The notes below the pieces were generated by a model that was not told the origin of the DNA, ran no database searches, and saw only the letters and a list, made by a program, of their open reading frames with translations. Shown here in pieces: positions 25,701 to 35,883 of a stretch of 64,000 nucleotides of DNA (the first letter of the stretch is position 1; each line of letters starts with the position of its first letter). Made by a program: the position numbers and the translations under genes. The DNA comes from Capitella teleta. Lineage: Eukaryota > Annelida > Polychaeta > Capitellidae. The DNA is taken from positions 152,097 through 216,096 of the forward strand of contig KB309137.1 in NCBI GenBank assembly GCA_000328365.1. The letters are read 5' to 3'.

Positions 25701-26544
25701 GGCTGGCTTACTTTCAATTTCATTGATCGTTTAGTTAGGCGATGTTCAGGGGCAGAACAAACTATGGAAGATTGATAAAAGTTGTGAGTGGAGATCATGG
25801 AATCGATTGGAGAAGCGAGTGGAATTGAAACTGGAAGAGTCAGAGCTGATCCACATGCATAAAATGAGATCCCACAACAACCCTCCTTCCTATCAAAGGA
25901 TCCCAAGGGAGCTTCATCCCATATACAGCCATTGATATTTGTGCGCAGCAATTATATATATGATAAAACAGGAAATTTTCACACTGCTTTAAATTTTCGC
26001 TATATTTGAGGTCACAATTGACTGCAAAAATTAGATGCCCACGAAATCTTCTGGGTGATCTTATACTATATGACCCTACGCTTGACAGCAACATCACGGT
26101 CCAAACCTAGTTCGATCCCAGTGGATAGTGAGGTCACAACCAAGTACCTGGAACAGCTTCAGGTTCAACTAAAGTCTAGCGAGTTTCGGTTGTTAACTTG
26201 TTATGCATGCCAGAAATATATGTACAAATTTCTTGTCACATAACAAGTGGGGGAGAAATCATCCAAAGTCTGGTGGAGCGTTTTTCATCCAAAGCATCTC
26301 TGGTCCAAACATTTCGCCAGTTCTGACGTCAAGATCCACGCCAGTTCTGACGTCAAGATCCAAGTTGAAGATAGAAGAAAAACGCGTCTTTATTACAGAG
26401 AGATAACACACTACTGCATAGGTACGTTATGATTGCAGATGAAAGCGGTGACAGAATGGGCGATAATAGACTATGTCAACGCAATTTATCAAATCTTACC
26501 CGTTCAAGGCACTTCAATATCATTGAGATTTCGTAACTAGGCAT
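19759..26544 (-). CDS. MRPS6: Small ribosomal subunit protein bS6m (mitochondrial S6)
   Basis: Nuclear-encoded mitochondrial ribosome small-subunit protein of the bacterial S6 family. Three coding exons on the minus strand: 26544-26500 (MPSYEISMILKCLER), 25366-25227 and 19975-19759; 133 residues (human MRPS6 is about 125). Phases fit at both joins (0, then 2). Exon 2 reads PQLVQAVKRTSDHI then GGYIRTYENLGQRKLPF, matching human LKRT…GAIVRDLENLGERALPY. Exon 3 reads YFLINFDGPVEAV and TRDIDIIRP, matching GYFLVDFYAPTAAVE and SRDIDVIR. The exon boundary before YFL agrees with the human gene as I recall it. Intron 2 is 5.25 kb, unusually long beside the ~50-nt introns elsewhere. The gene is head-to-head with Ashwin. 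Confidence 0.92.
20628..20688 (+). promoter_or_regulatory. Possible orphan TATA promoter with tiny first exon
   Basis: CTATAAAT at about 20628-20635 is followed some 45-50 bases later by ATGAG|GTAAGA near 20680, a strong donor. The arrangement looks like a TATA promoter with a very short first exon on the plus strand, inside MRPS6 intron 2 and antisense to it. No downstream exon was found, and it may be chance. Confidence 0.2.
20700..25226. other. MRPS6 intron 2 interior, no recognised gene
   Basis: About 4.5 kb of AT-rich intronic DNA. The minus-strand open frames at 20341-20895 and 24534-24779 were examined and are not assigned. The second is preceded by a strong acceptor (ctgtttttcag) but fits no known protein and does not match the MRPS6 splice phase. 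Confidence 0.5.
26093..26383 (+). mobile_element. MITE-like repeat, copy 1 (one end degraded)
   Basis: This ~290-bp block is homologous, in inverse orientation, to 27105-27367 along most of its length. Shared words include CACGGTCCAAACCT, GAGGTCACAACCAAG, CAGGTTCAACTAAAGTCT, TGGAGCGTTTTTCAT and TCCAAGTTGAAG. The terminal repeat is recognisable at the right end (CCAAGTTGAAG…GAAAAA) but degraded at the left. A 24-bp internal tandem duplication (26315-26338 and 26339-26362) is private to this copy. It lies in MRPS6 intron 1. Confidence 0.75.
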
Positions 26545-26693
26545 AATTGTCAATAAAAATAATAATCGTATGTGAAAAGATATAATAATGCTCAGTTTCA
26601 CGAAATTATTAATGTTTTGTGTAACATGTTAAGGAGAGAGCTTCTGGCCAAAGAGAACGTTATGATGACTTTGTGTAAACTTCCGGTGACAAT
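26545..26693. promoter_or_regulatory. Bidirectional MRPS6/Ashwin promoter
   Basis: Only 149 bp separate the divergent start codons of MRPS6 (26544, minus) and Ashwin (26694, plus). Both transcripts must start in this AT-rich block or read through its edges. No TATA box is evident on either strand. Shared regulation of two housekeeping genes is inferred from the geometry. Confidence 0.75.
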
Positions 26694-28636
26694 ATGACAG
26701 GAGAAGAAAAACCGAACGAATCAGATGCGCTAGAAATGCTTCAGCCAGAAATCATGGCACCAGAAGCCATACTGGGCCTCATTAAAGAGGTTACTAGCTA
26801 AATATTTGCCGAATTGATCAGAAATGGGTGCTGCTACTTGTGAGAAATGATATCCTGAGTGGGCGATAAATGAGAAGTTTCTTCATTCCTATCGGATTAG
26901 CATTATCAGCATTTTCAATTACAGTCAAAGCTCGTTATTACGAACTTTGATATAGGGAACTTTCCGTTATATAGTACTAATTTTGGGGTCCCCACCAGAC
27001 CTCTATCATTTAACATTGGAGGTTCAACGGCTAATTGGAACCTCGCATTGTTCAAACTTCCAGTTAATAATTTAATTAATAAGAACCAAGCCTCCAAGAG
27101 CCTGTTTTTCTTTGAACTTCAACTTGGACCGTTACGTCAGAACCAGAGAAATTATTGGATCAGACATGCGTTGCATGAAAAACGCTCCACGAGATTTCTA
27201 CATTATTTTTCTAGCATGTATAACAAGTTAACAGCCAAAACTCGCGAGACTTTAGTTGAACCTGAAACTGTTCCATAACTTCCAGGTTCTTGGTTGTGAC
27301 CTCCTTATTCAGTGGGCCGAAACGAGGTTTGGACCGTGACAGGTCCAAGTTGAAGTTGAAAGAAAAATGGCCCCAGATATCCAGTCCCCTGAGCAGAGAT
27401 GACTCCTGCTATTACGAACCCACAATATGATAGTCAATCAAAATTCAAAATATTGCTCATTAAAGCATTATCCATACCCCTCTCAAGCAAATGTTGACCG
27501 TTCGCATGTCACTCCTCTCAATCAACTCGATTATGCAAGCTAACTGTGATATTTCACACTTTGGTCTTCAATGAATATCAAAGCCGAGTGTGTCACCGCT
27601 CTGTTGTCGAGCAGGCCGCCAATTTCAAAGTGGAGATCGGTTCCTTTATCTTTTGTTTGTGCAGAGACAAAAGAAACGATTACAGTAATCATGCCGCCAA
27701 AGAGATCAATCGCTAACATTCTCCATACGCTAATTGAAATTAGTCCAAACTTACTCAGAAGACATAGCATATAACACAGACAACATTGAAACTGATAATC
27801 ATTCGATATTGATTCGATTCTGAGGATATTAATGCAGACCTGGAGGAGGATAGCATTCCTCTGGCTGAACTGCTGTTGAACTGATTATTTTGAATGCTCT
27901 CAGAGTTGTGTTATATATTGATATTCTGCCTCAATTTTTTTTTATAGAATAATGTAAAGCTGGAGAGAGAATCTGAACTCTCGAAGGATGAGTTGGTGGA
28001 ACTCTTCTACAAACACGTGGCCCCTCAACCTCAGAGGAAGTACCGCAAAAATAGAGGTGGACAGAAGCTGACCATGAATCAGGTCGCTCTTGATAAGCAC
28101 AAGAGAAAACACTCTGATGAGAACTCAGTTGAGAGGTACAGTCATCTTCATGCTCTTACCTCAGCTCACTCCTCTCTCGCTAGCCCAAAGAAGTCTGGCC
28201 TCATCACAACTTTTGACATTCCAACAGTGGAACGATTGAAGCCTCCTCCTTCAGCCATCAACATGCAGAGAAAGACGATTAAACTATCTGGCGGTGCAAG
28301 CAAATCTGAAACATCCTCAAAACAAGGAAACACAAAAGTTGAAAAAGCAACAGACGCTCAATCAAAAGTGAAAACAACGGCAGCAGCAGCTTCAGTTCCA
28401 AGAAAATTGAAACTGACCAAAAAGAGCAATGGCAGTGAGCCAACGCCTCAGTCAACGGCAGAAACAGCAAACACGTCTGCCCCAACACAGGTTTGTACAT
28501 TCAGCTAAAGTAGATGATTTAATTTTATTTCATTTATTCTGATAATATTCTTTGACCTTATTCACAGAAAACAGAAAAGGTGGATGGTGTATCTTCTGCC
28601 AAGAAGTTCAAGCGCAGTTCCATCCAATGGCCTTGA
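26694..28636 (+). CDS. C2orf49: Ashwin (tRNA-ligase complex subunit)
   Basis: Ashwin is a small nuclear protein found with RTCB, DDX1, FAM98B and RTRAF in the tRNA-splicing ligase complex; this role is known for the family. Three exons: 26694-26789, 27948-28490 and 28568-28636, all phase 0, 235 residues (human about 232). The match is to the conserved N-terminal block: LQPEIMAPEAILGLIKE (human LLHPELLSQEFLLLTLEQ) and SKDELVELFYKHVAPQPQR then KNRGGQK (human NKDSLTDLYVQHAIPLPQR, KNRWGK). VERLKPPPSA matches the human DRLKPPP motif. The C-terminal half is lysine/serine/threonine-rich and disordered, ending SSIQWP. The exon-1 donor (GAG|GTTACT) is weak. Intron 1 carries two mobile-element fragments. 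A 77-nt intron separates exons 2 and 3. Confidence 0.92.
26920..27040 (+). mobile_element. Possible pogo/Tigger-type transposon end
   Basis: TA|CAGTCAAAGCTCGTTATTAC begins at 26920 and continues into CGAACTTTGATATAGGGAAC. It resembles the terminal inverted repeats of pogo/Tigger-type Tc1-mariner elements, which begin CAGT beside a TA target and carry a CTCGTTAT…CGAA motif. No matching right end was found, so this would be a solo end. The right boundary given is approximate. It lies in Ashwin intron 1. Confidence 0.35.
27105..27367 (-). mobile_element. MITE-like repeat, copy 2 (both terminal repeats present)
   Basis: This is a 263-bp non-coding element. Its ends are ~26-bp inverted repeats: the left reads TTTTTCTTTGAACTTCAACT and the right ends AGTTGAAGTTGAAAGAAAAA, with one mismatch across the pair. 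The body is homologous to the block at 26093-26383 in opposite orientation. It has no coding capacity, and terminal inverted repeats on a short body are the hallmark of a MITE. No clear target duplication was identified. It lies in Ashwin intron 1. Confidence 0.75.
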
Positions 28637-31162
28637 ATACCTGATCAGCAAATGAACTCACCTCATCACGTACGCATCATGATCTCACTTCTGATATCGC
28701 ATCGTGATACAAGCTCTGTCTTTTTTATACAGGAGGATTTTAATCAGATTGTCATATTTCACTGCATATTCATTGATAAAAAAGTGGGTTTTATTTATCA
28801 GCATATACCGTATTGTCTTGGTTATAAGCGCAGTGCACTAAGGCAGAGGCTGAGAGCATGTCAGTTTCACTGTATGTAGACCCATGTTCCACAAAATTCC
28901 ATTGTAAACCCAGGGAAGCGCGTCTGCACGTGACCCATATTTAAGTAATGCTTAAAACAACAGGCTGCATAGCCAGAAGAACCTGCATGGCGTCAGTTCA
29001 ATTAAAGATAGGCCTACTCTATGCTTGGTACATTTATTCTGTTTACAGCATTTGAGATTGAGTGACACCAGCCATTAATACCATGGCTCATAAGAAGCGA
29101 TCCACATAATATGGTTTGCGTGGCTGTGTGTGGTTGTGCATGCTCTGATTTAAGGCTGCGCATGGATTAAGTTCTCTTACACTGCTGCTAATTGATTTAA
29201 TGTTCATCTATAGAGATCAGTTGAAGCAGCCTCATCAAGTCTCAAGTCTTAGTTTGTACATTTCCAAAGAATGGTTGTTGATAGTATACAATGCAGTGCA
29301 TTGCGTCTCATGGGCTTATAATCTTCACTCATGCAGTTGGGGAAAAAATTATTGTGTTGATAAGGAGTGGGACTCATGAAATCGACAAGCAACGAGCTGT
29401 CCGTGTATATTATGCCTTTTATAATTTTTCCTGAATCGAATTAAAAACTGAGATTGCTGATACTGCCTGTAACAGTTAAAAGTGAGATGTCAACAGAGCT
29501 TGCTGCTATAAATACCGTGGCGCTAGTGGGCGTGTACATAAATTATCAATTTCTGGTTTGAAAAAGGTTGGAGGCAGGTTTAATTAGGAGGTGGCTTATA
29601 ATCAAGACAATACGGTATTGCAAATTTTAATATTTTTTACTTCTATGTGTGAATGGTCTGAGTATTGCATTTTTTATTTATTTCTCTAGTTCTCATCCGT
29701 ATTGTTTGTATTCCATTTCATTATATTGTATGCACTTGTAATGAACAAAATAGAAGAACACGGTGAACTCGTTCCTTCTCCGATTCCTGGGACATTACTC
29801 ACTTGGCCAGCACTGGTGAGTCATGGTGAGTAGTTATTTCAGTATATTAGGATGAAGCAGCATCTATTGATTGATCCCATTACTTGTACCCCTGCCTCAT
29901 TTGCCTAATCCAATAACTTATGATGCATTGAGCATCTGTTAATTTTTGAAGCCTTTTGCATTGATTCTATGATTGGACTTTAGTGATTGTGAAGAGTCCA
30001 TCATAATGTTAAAAGTTATAAATCTCAGTAATCCAAGACAAATATTCTCTTTACCTAGAATGAAATGGGATCAAAAGTGCTCATAAAGTCAGTGTACATG
30101 CTGTGAATTTTGTTATGGATTTTTTATGTGTACATGTAGTTATATAATTTCAGGTTAAACTTGAAGAATTACTTCATAAAAGCTTAACATTGATGTATTG
30201 TTTTTAAATGCTACAAATATTGCAAATAATATTGTCCAGAACATCTCTTCGTGGCTATAAATTGCCACAAACCTGGTATCTTTGTGAGTTTGCAATTCAT
30301 ATTTTTCATTTTCAGTGCAAACACAATCCTACAATTTGATACTGGTAATCATTGGGACCAATGAAAATTTGTGTTGATCCACATGTAAATAGAAATAAAA
30401 TAATAAATTATATTTATGATGAATTGTGAAGCTGATTAAGAGTACTTATATTATAAGGGTGCAATAGTCTGCATGTTGATGAATTTAGCTCAATTTATTA
30501 CAATTAGTTGCCTGTTGGTCCTAATAAATTTTGTGCTTTTCACTTTTGTTTTCTTTTTTGACCATGATTCATGTGTTCACCGACTACTGTGTACATAGAA
30601 TATATCTGCAATTTACTGTGCATGCACCGCCGAGTTGGTTGTGGTAGCAACGACTGATTATCACAGCTAATAAAACAAGATAATATCATTCAATTCATCT
30701 GAAAAGGTTGAAAAGCTGTGAGTATTCAACTGAAAAATTGATTATTATTGGTTAATGGGAACTTATTGCACAAAATTTATTTGATTTTGAGCGTATTATA
30801 ACGAATAAGTTAGTCTTCAATTTCCAAAGCGAGCGAATCAAATGACGCCTTTGCTAAGGGGCGTCACGTGTGTGATTGATTAGCTATGCTTATTGTTAAA
30901 TTTAATTCAATGTGATTTCAACACAGTGACCTAATTCCTACCTAGACCAGCATGCATCACGCCCTATGTGAAGAAGTCTATTAAGGGCAGATGTGATGCA
31001 GTTCTATTGATAGCTTCCTCCATGCAGCTTCTCTGCCTATGTTCAGTGGTGTCATAAAATATGCTCAATTGTGAGTAAAGATACAGTAAGTCTATAACAT
31101 AGAATAACTATGCCTACAATTCAAAACAAAACAAAATACAATTGAAGTACCTTGTACTTGAA
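28637..31162. other. Convergent intergenic gap, Ashwin to WDCP
   Basis: About 2.5 kb of AT-rich sequence between convergent 3' ends. No coding exon, RNA gene or strong repeat was recognised. The phrase 'cttggttataagcgcag' near 28818 is echoed inversely near 29590 (CTTATAATCAAGACAATACGG), suggesting a small inverted-repeat remnant, but the body between was not analysable by eye. Confidence 0.45.
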
Positions 31163-31168
31163 TTTATT
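31163..31168 (-). terminator. WDCP: WDCP polyadenylation signal
   Basis: AATAAA on the minus strand about 30 nt after the WDCP stop codon, implying a short 3' UTR. Confidence 0.65.
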
Positions 31169-31198
31169 TCTTAATTCAAATAAATAAGCCAGTGTGCA

Positions 31199-34100
31199 TC
31201 AGCAATATGTGCTGGTTGTGTTCAGAGATCTTTTTCCAGTGATGAAGTAAGTTTCATTTCTTGTAAAAATCAGTGGAATATACCCACTTGTGTTGGCACT
31301 GACTACACATGGAACATTACCTGAAAGGAAGAAATGGTTTCAACTTCATCCATGCTCAACAAAGCAAATAAGCACTATATTCAACATTCTATTTTCAACA
31401 ACATTTCTTACCAACAAATAATTCAAGCGTGGTCAGTCCAAAGGTCAGTTTGACCGCCTCCAACTGCAGTCGATTCTTATCCAGGACAAAGGCTTTCTTG
31501 CTTTCAACAACTTCAGCATCAATTTCATTCAGATCTCTGTACACCAAATGAACGACATCTGGTTCATCTGCAGCTTTGTAATCGCTTTGCACGGTCTCAT
31601 CCAGCAGGCGGGAGATTTCATCAATGCGTTTCTGCAGTTGTCCAATCTGACATCCCTGTTCCAAATGCGATAGAGTGTTACAATGTGATAGTCCCTGAAC
31701 GTACCTGCTGCTGAATCTGATGGTCAACTGCGCTGACCTGCGCTTCCTTCATGCCACTTTCCTCTGATGCACTCGGCTCAGCTTCGACTCTGATGCTTCC
31801 GGAAGATAAGTCATTTCCATTACGTTTGGACGCCTCGATAGCTTTGCAGGCAGCAATGCTGTCGTAGCAGCCGTTGGAGAACGACTGAGTGAAATGATCG
31901 ACGTTGTTCTCAAAATCAGGTTTGCTAGCTGAGAAATCGACCTTCTCCACTTGTAGAGGAGTTGATGCAATTGTGTCATCTATGATGAGAGGTTTGCTGG
32001 CATGAACACTGTCTTTGATGATGTTGTTGCTTGGCAACAGAAGATTGAACTCCTCATTCAGCAGAATTAGCCTTCTCTGGTTTCATTTCATGATCCTGAA
32101 TGAAATGTTGGTCAGTGTACAAAGTGTTGAATCGTAGTAAATGTACGCGTGAATTGCGGTTTGGTAACTGGATCTCTTTGAAGAGATTTGCCGGGATGTC
32201 AGCGGCTGAGCGTCTCCTCATGGGATCCGCTTTTGCAGGAGAGGCATGAGCAGCACTCACTTGGCCTACGGAGGAGATGAACTGACAACGAAGTAGCCTC
32301 CAGATGAAATCTCACTTTTGTTAAGAGGAATCACACGCAGCGACATATCATAATCCACATTTAAGGAGGGAGAAAGGAAAGCAAAGTTCTGAGGCGCTTG
32401 TTTGCCTACCGAGGCCAGCACGCCATCTACGGCCGTTCCCGGGAGACTACACAAACCTTTTAAGCGGTGATTGTCACCCAGGTCCTAGAACAACGAACAA
32501 AGTAAGCATTATACCATCAAGAGTTTAAACGTACTCACAATTTTTTGTACCATGAGCAATTGATGTCTGTGTAATCTGTAGACCAGCAGAGAGCTCTGCG
32601 TATTTGAGCCAACTAAAAGGACTCCTAATGTGGTCTGAATTAAGCCAATGGTTTAACCATCATTCTCCATCAGTTTGACACAAACTCACATCATAGAGAA
32701 GAATATCAGGCACAAGTATCCCAGAGAGAGGATGGCACGCCATTTTACTTGGAGGTTCCAATCCACTCTTTGGAATGGCAAACACCAATAACTGTGAAGA
32801 AGCAGAGCTGGCCATGGTCTTGAAAAGATCAGAATCATTTATTGAGTCAATTTAAACAAACCGCCGTTCCACACCTGTGCATTTCTCTTCAAGTTGAATA
32901 AAGTATCAACATGAGAATTGTGTGGTTTACAAGCGATCTCGAGATCGTTTTCGCTGCTGTTGTTCCAAGCGCACCCAAGACTGTCAGAACTGTCTGAACT
33001 GCTGTTTATCTCTGAAATAAGTTTTGTTCAGATTCTGTTTTGAGTTATTCTGATGAAAATGCTTACCAGGAAAATCAAACAAATTAGAGGACTGAGCTTT
33101 GCAGAGCTGATCGAGAGGCAGCTCTGTTGTGCATGCCATCTGGTGGTTGGAAATGGACACCAATGATCGTATTGATCCATCGATGCTGAAAATGGATGAA
33201 TTTTAGCTTTGCTTAATCTTTACCTGATTAACATGGCTGTGAAAACTAATTTAAAATACAATCACACTTCATTAACAATCTCGATTCCCATGAAAACGGC
33301 CCAATCAACAGGGAGACAAGATTACATAACTAATTTACAATGCTATACAAGGGAAGAGGAGATGGTGAAGAATAAATTTCAGCCGCTCATCACTGTTCTT
33401 CAATTTATGGTGGAGGTAACCATTATGTCATGCATCAATTCTATCAATTCTATATACTGAACTTCAGAACTTCAGAAGTACCAGTACGTACTTGGGGATT
33501 TTCCATGCTGTGATATGATATTCACTTATTGATTTGTCGATATCATTCCATTGGTACACCTGAAGAAGAAAAAATTATAGATCAGCCGAAATTTCAAATG
33601 AAACAGCATTGATGATACCAGAAAAATTTACAAAGCAATTGTGAGTGATGCAGTGGTGGAATGCAAGTGTACAGATATACATCAAAAGATGTACAGGTGC
33701 CTCATCTTAATTCTGAGCCACTCACAGATCATAAAGCAAGCAGTCATTTTTCCCTTGAAGGCACAAAACTAAAAATTGCCATCCATGATGTTACATGCCT
33801 CAGGAAAAGTGAAGAAATTGCTACATTTTTTATGCCTGAATAATTAGCAGTGGACACATGTCGCTCTCTTTCTTGGCAGCATATGGGTGGAAATTTTATT
33901 GAAAAAAAGGCACAATTTTTATGCTTCAGAGGCTGCACGTGTACATTCACTTCTAACAGCGTCCACTTATACTCACCAGAATAATTTCCCCAACACCAAT
34001 GACCAGCCGTGTTCCATCTTTAGACCAACAGCCGCACATGATTCTTCCACTGTTAATAAAATTGACCAAACTTCACAAATCAAGGAATCCTTACTGACCT

Positions 34101-35293
34101 ATCAATAACAGGAAAAGAAAAGCTGCCTTTATTACTGCCGTGACGAAAGTAGAAGCAGCATTGTGATGGGTTCAGTAAGCAGAGGATGTCACGCTGGGGA
34201 TTCCATAAACATCCTGGAAAAGAAACCTCAAAATTCAGCGATTGAATGCGAGTGATTTGATTCCTGACCTTGAGGAATGGGATTAGAGTTGATCTTACGC
34301 ACATGCTTCAAACTAAGGTCAGGTGAATGACCTTGAACTGACCAAATTGACACGTTGTTGGAGTGACCGACACACAAATAGCATAAGTTCCTTCCCTGAG
34401 ATGGACAGCTGTTAATGTTGCTCTCTGCTTCAATGTCAGCACTCCAATGTAAGCTGCTGACTGATCTGTAATTAAAGTAGAGGCTGATTGATCAAACCTG
34501 GCTTGTACCAACTCACTCAAAAGTTCCTAATCGTACAGAAGAAGCGGTGTTCTGGAGGGAATCATCAAAAGCATGGAAAGGCACAGGGCACAGATAGATG
34601 CCTTCGCCATCCGTCCAAGCAAGGCCATGCTTTGAGTGCAGAGCTGTAAAAAATAAATATAATGAAGTTGAACATTGATTCAATGTTCAATATTGATTAT
34701 GAATAATTAGATATACTAAGTGCTTGATTAACCTGTATAGATTCTAATTGAGGATAATTATTATTGAAAGTACATGAACATCTACATGAATATCTACATG
34801 AAAGATACATCATTGTATAACTATAATAGAGCTGAAGAAGATCTGCCAGAATCGGCCCGGCCCCAATGTTTATGATATTATGAACGTTGATCATTATAGA
34901 TTAAATTGCATGCCGCAGTAATGAGGCCGCATGCTCATAGTCTAATACCCAGTATACATAATACATATAATATAAAAATAATTACGAAACAATTATTCAA
35001 TTAATTTATAAAAAAAAGAAGTTCTCTTCTGATCTTCAAGCTTATAAACTTCAAGCCTGTTACAAACAGCTCCTTTCATTTAATTTTATTTTGATGCATT
35101 TTATGTATAACTTAGTATAAGCTAAATTGTATTTATTGTTACTACATATTAGTATTTTATAAGTATATTATAAATATAATTATATATTTTATTCGTAATT
35201 GATTATAATAAGTTAACAATTACACGCCAGATTCAGACCTCTACACAACGTGTTGATGCCATCTCTTCTCAATGAGCAATGACCAAGTTCCAT
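31199..35293 (-). CDS. WDCP: WD repeat and coiled-coil-containing protein
   Basis: Orthologue of WDCP (C2orf44), a WD-repeat plus coiled-coil protein reported to bind the kinase HCK and as an ALK fusion partner; its basic role is poorly known. Fifteen coding exons (minus): 35293-35239, 34643-34517, 34465-34269, 34213-34099, 34049-33977, 33559-33492, 33185-33067, 33011-32875, 32818-32690, 32634-32539, 32484-32283, 32229-32147, 32076-31705, 31655-31412, 31320-31199; all phases close, 712 residues (human 721). Collinear matches: MELG…HGLAWTDG (same in human), GRIMCGCWSKDGTRLVIGVG (GRIHCACWTQDGLRLVVAVG), TELPLDQLC (TELPLDKIC), SGILVPDILLYD (PGILVPDLIAFN), LKGLC…VGKQ, LKLTFGLTTLE-type C-terminus, SGYIPLIFT (EGFIPLTFT). 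The donor at 32283 (TCA|GTTCAT) and the join 32147/32076 are the least certain. Confidence 0.93.
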
Positions 35294-35883
35294 AGTCGAA
35301 CAATAGTTGGCTGGTTGACATGCACAAGATGAGATTCCTCTTCAGTGGCCCTAGGTCCCCCTGCTGCTGTTCCTCTGGGATGACTGAGGTCTGCAAAAAC
35401 ATGTGACATTGTTTTGGTATCAACAATAATCATAACGCATGAAAGGGAGCATTCATTTCCACCCTATTTGAACGTTATGAATTTATATGGAACTGTTTCA
35501 AATCTTGATCGGTATCACAATTATCAATTTATCACTATCGAATATATTTTGTTGGTGAGAGACAATCCCTAGCTAGAAAATTTGAACATTGCAATGTATG
35601 ATAATAATAATCATCATTATTATATTAATAATTGTATTGATTGTCTAGACAGTTTAATGTGTATCATCTTCAATCATAACGTTTTGATGAGTTCTTCATT
35701 CGCCAGGTGGCGTTCACAACTTTTTGGATCCAATCAACGACGCGGATTCATTTTTAAAGTGTCATACTAATAGTAAGGAGAGCGGTGATTGGACGAACGA
35801 ATGCACGTATTTCAAATAACCTGCTATCAATACCAGACGACCAAGAGAGAGAATTTCACTGAATTATAAGAATATCAACCAAT
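35294..35883. promoter_or_regulatory. Divergent WDCP/KIF11 promoter region
   Basis: 590 bp between divergent start codons. Two CCAAT boxes in opposite orientation, CCAAT at 35730-35734 and ATTGG at 35788-35792, lie about 95-155 bp upstream of the KIF11 ATG. Paired NF-Y sites are typical of G2/M genes such as kinesin-5 in animals. No TATA box is evident. Confidence 0.6.
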
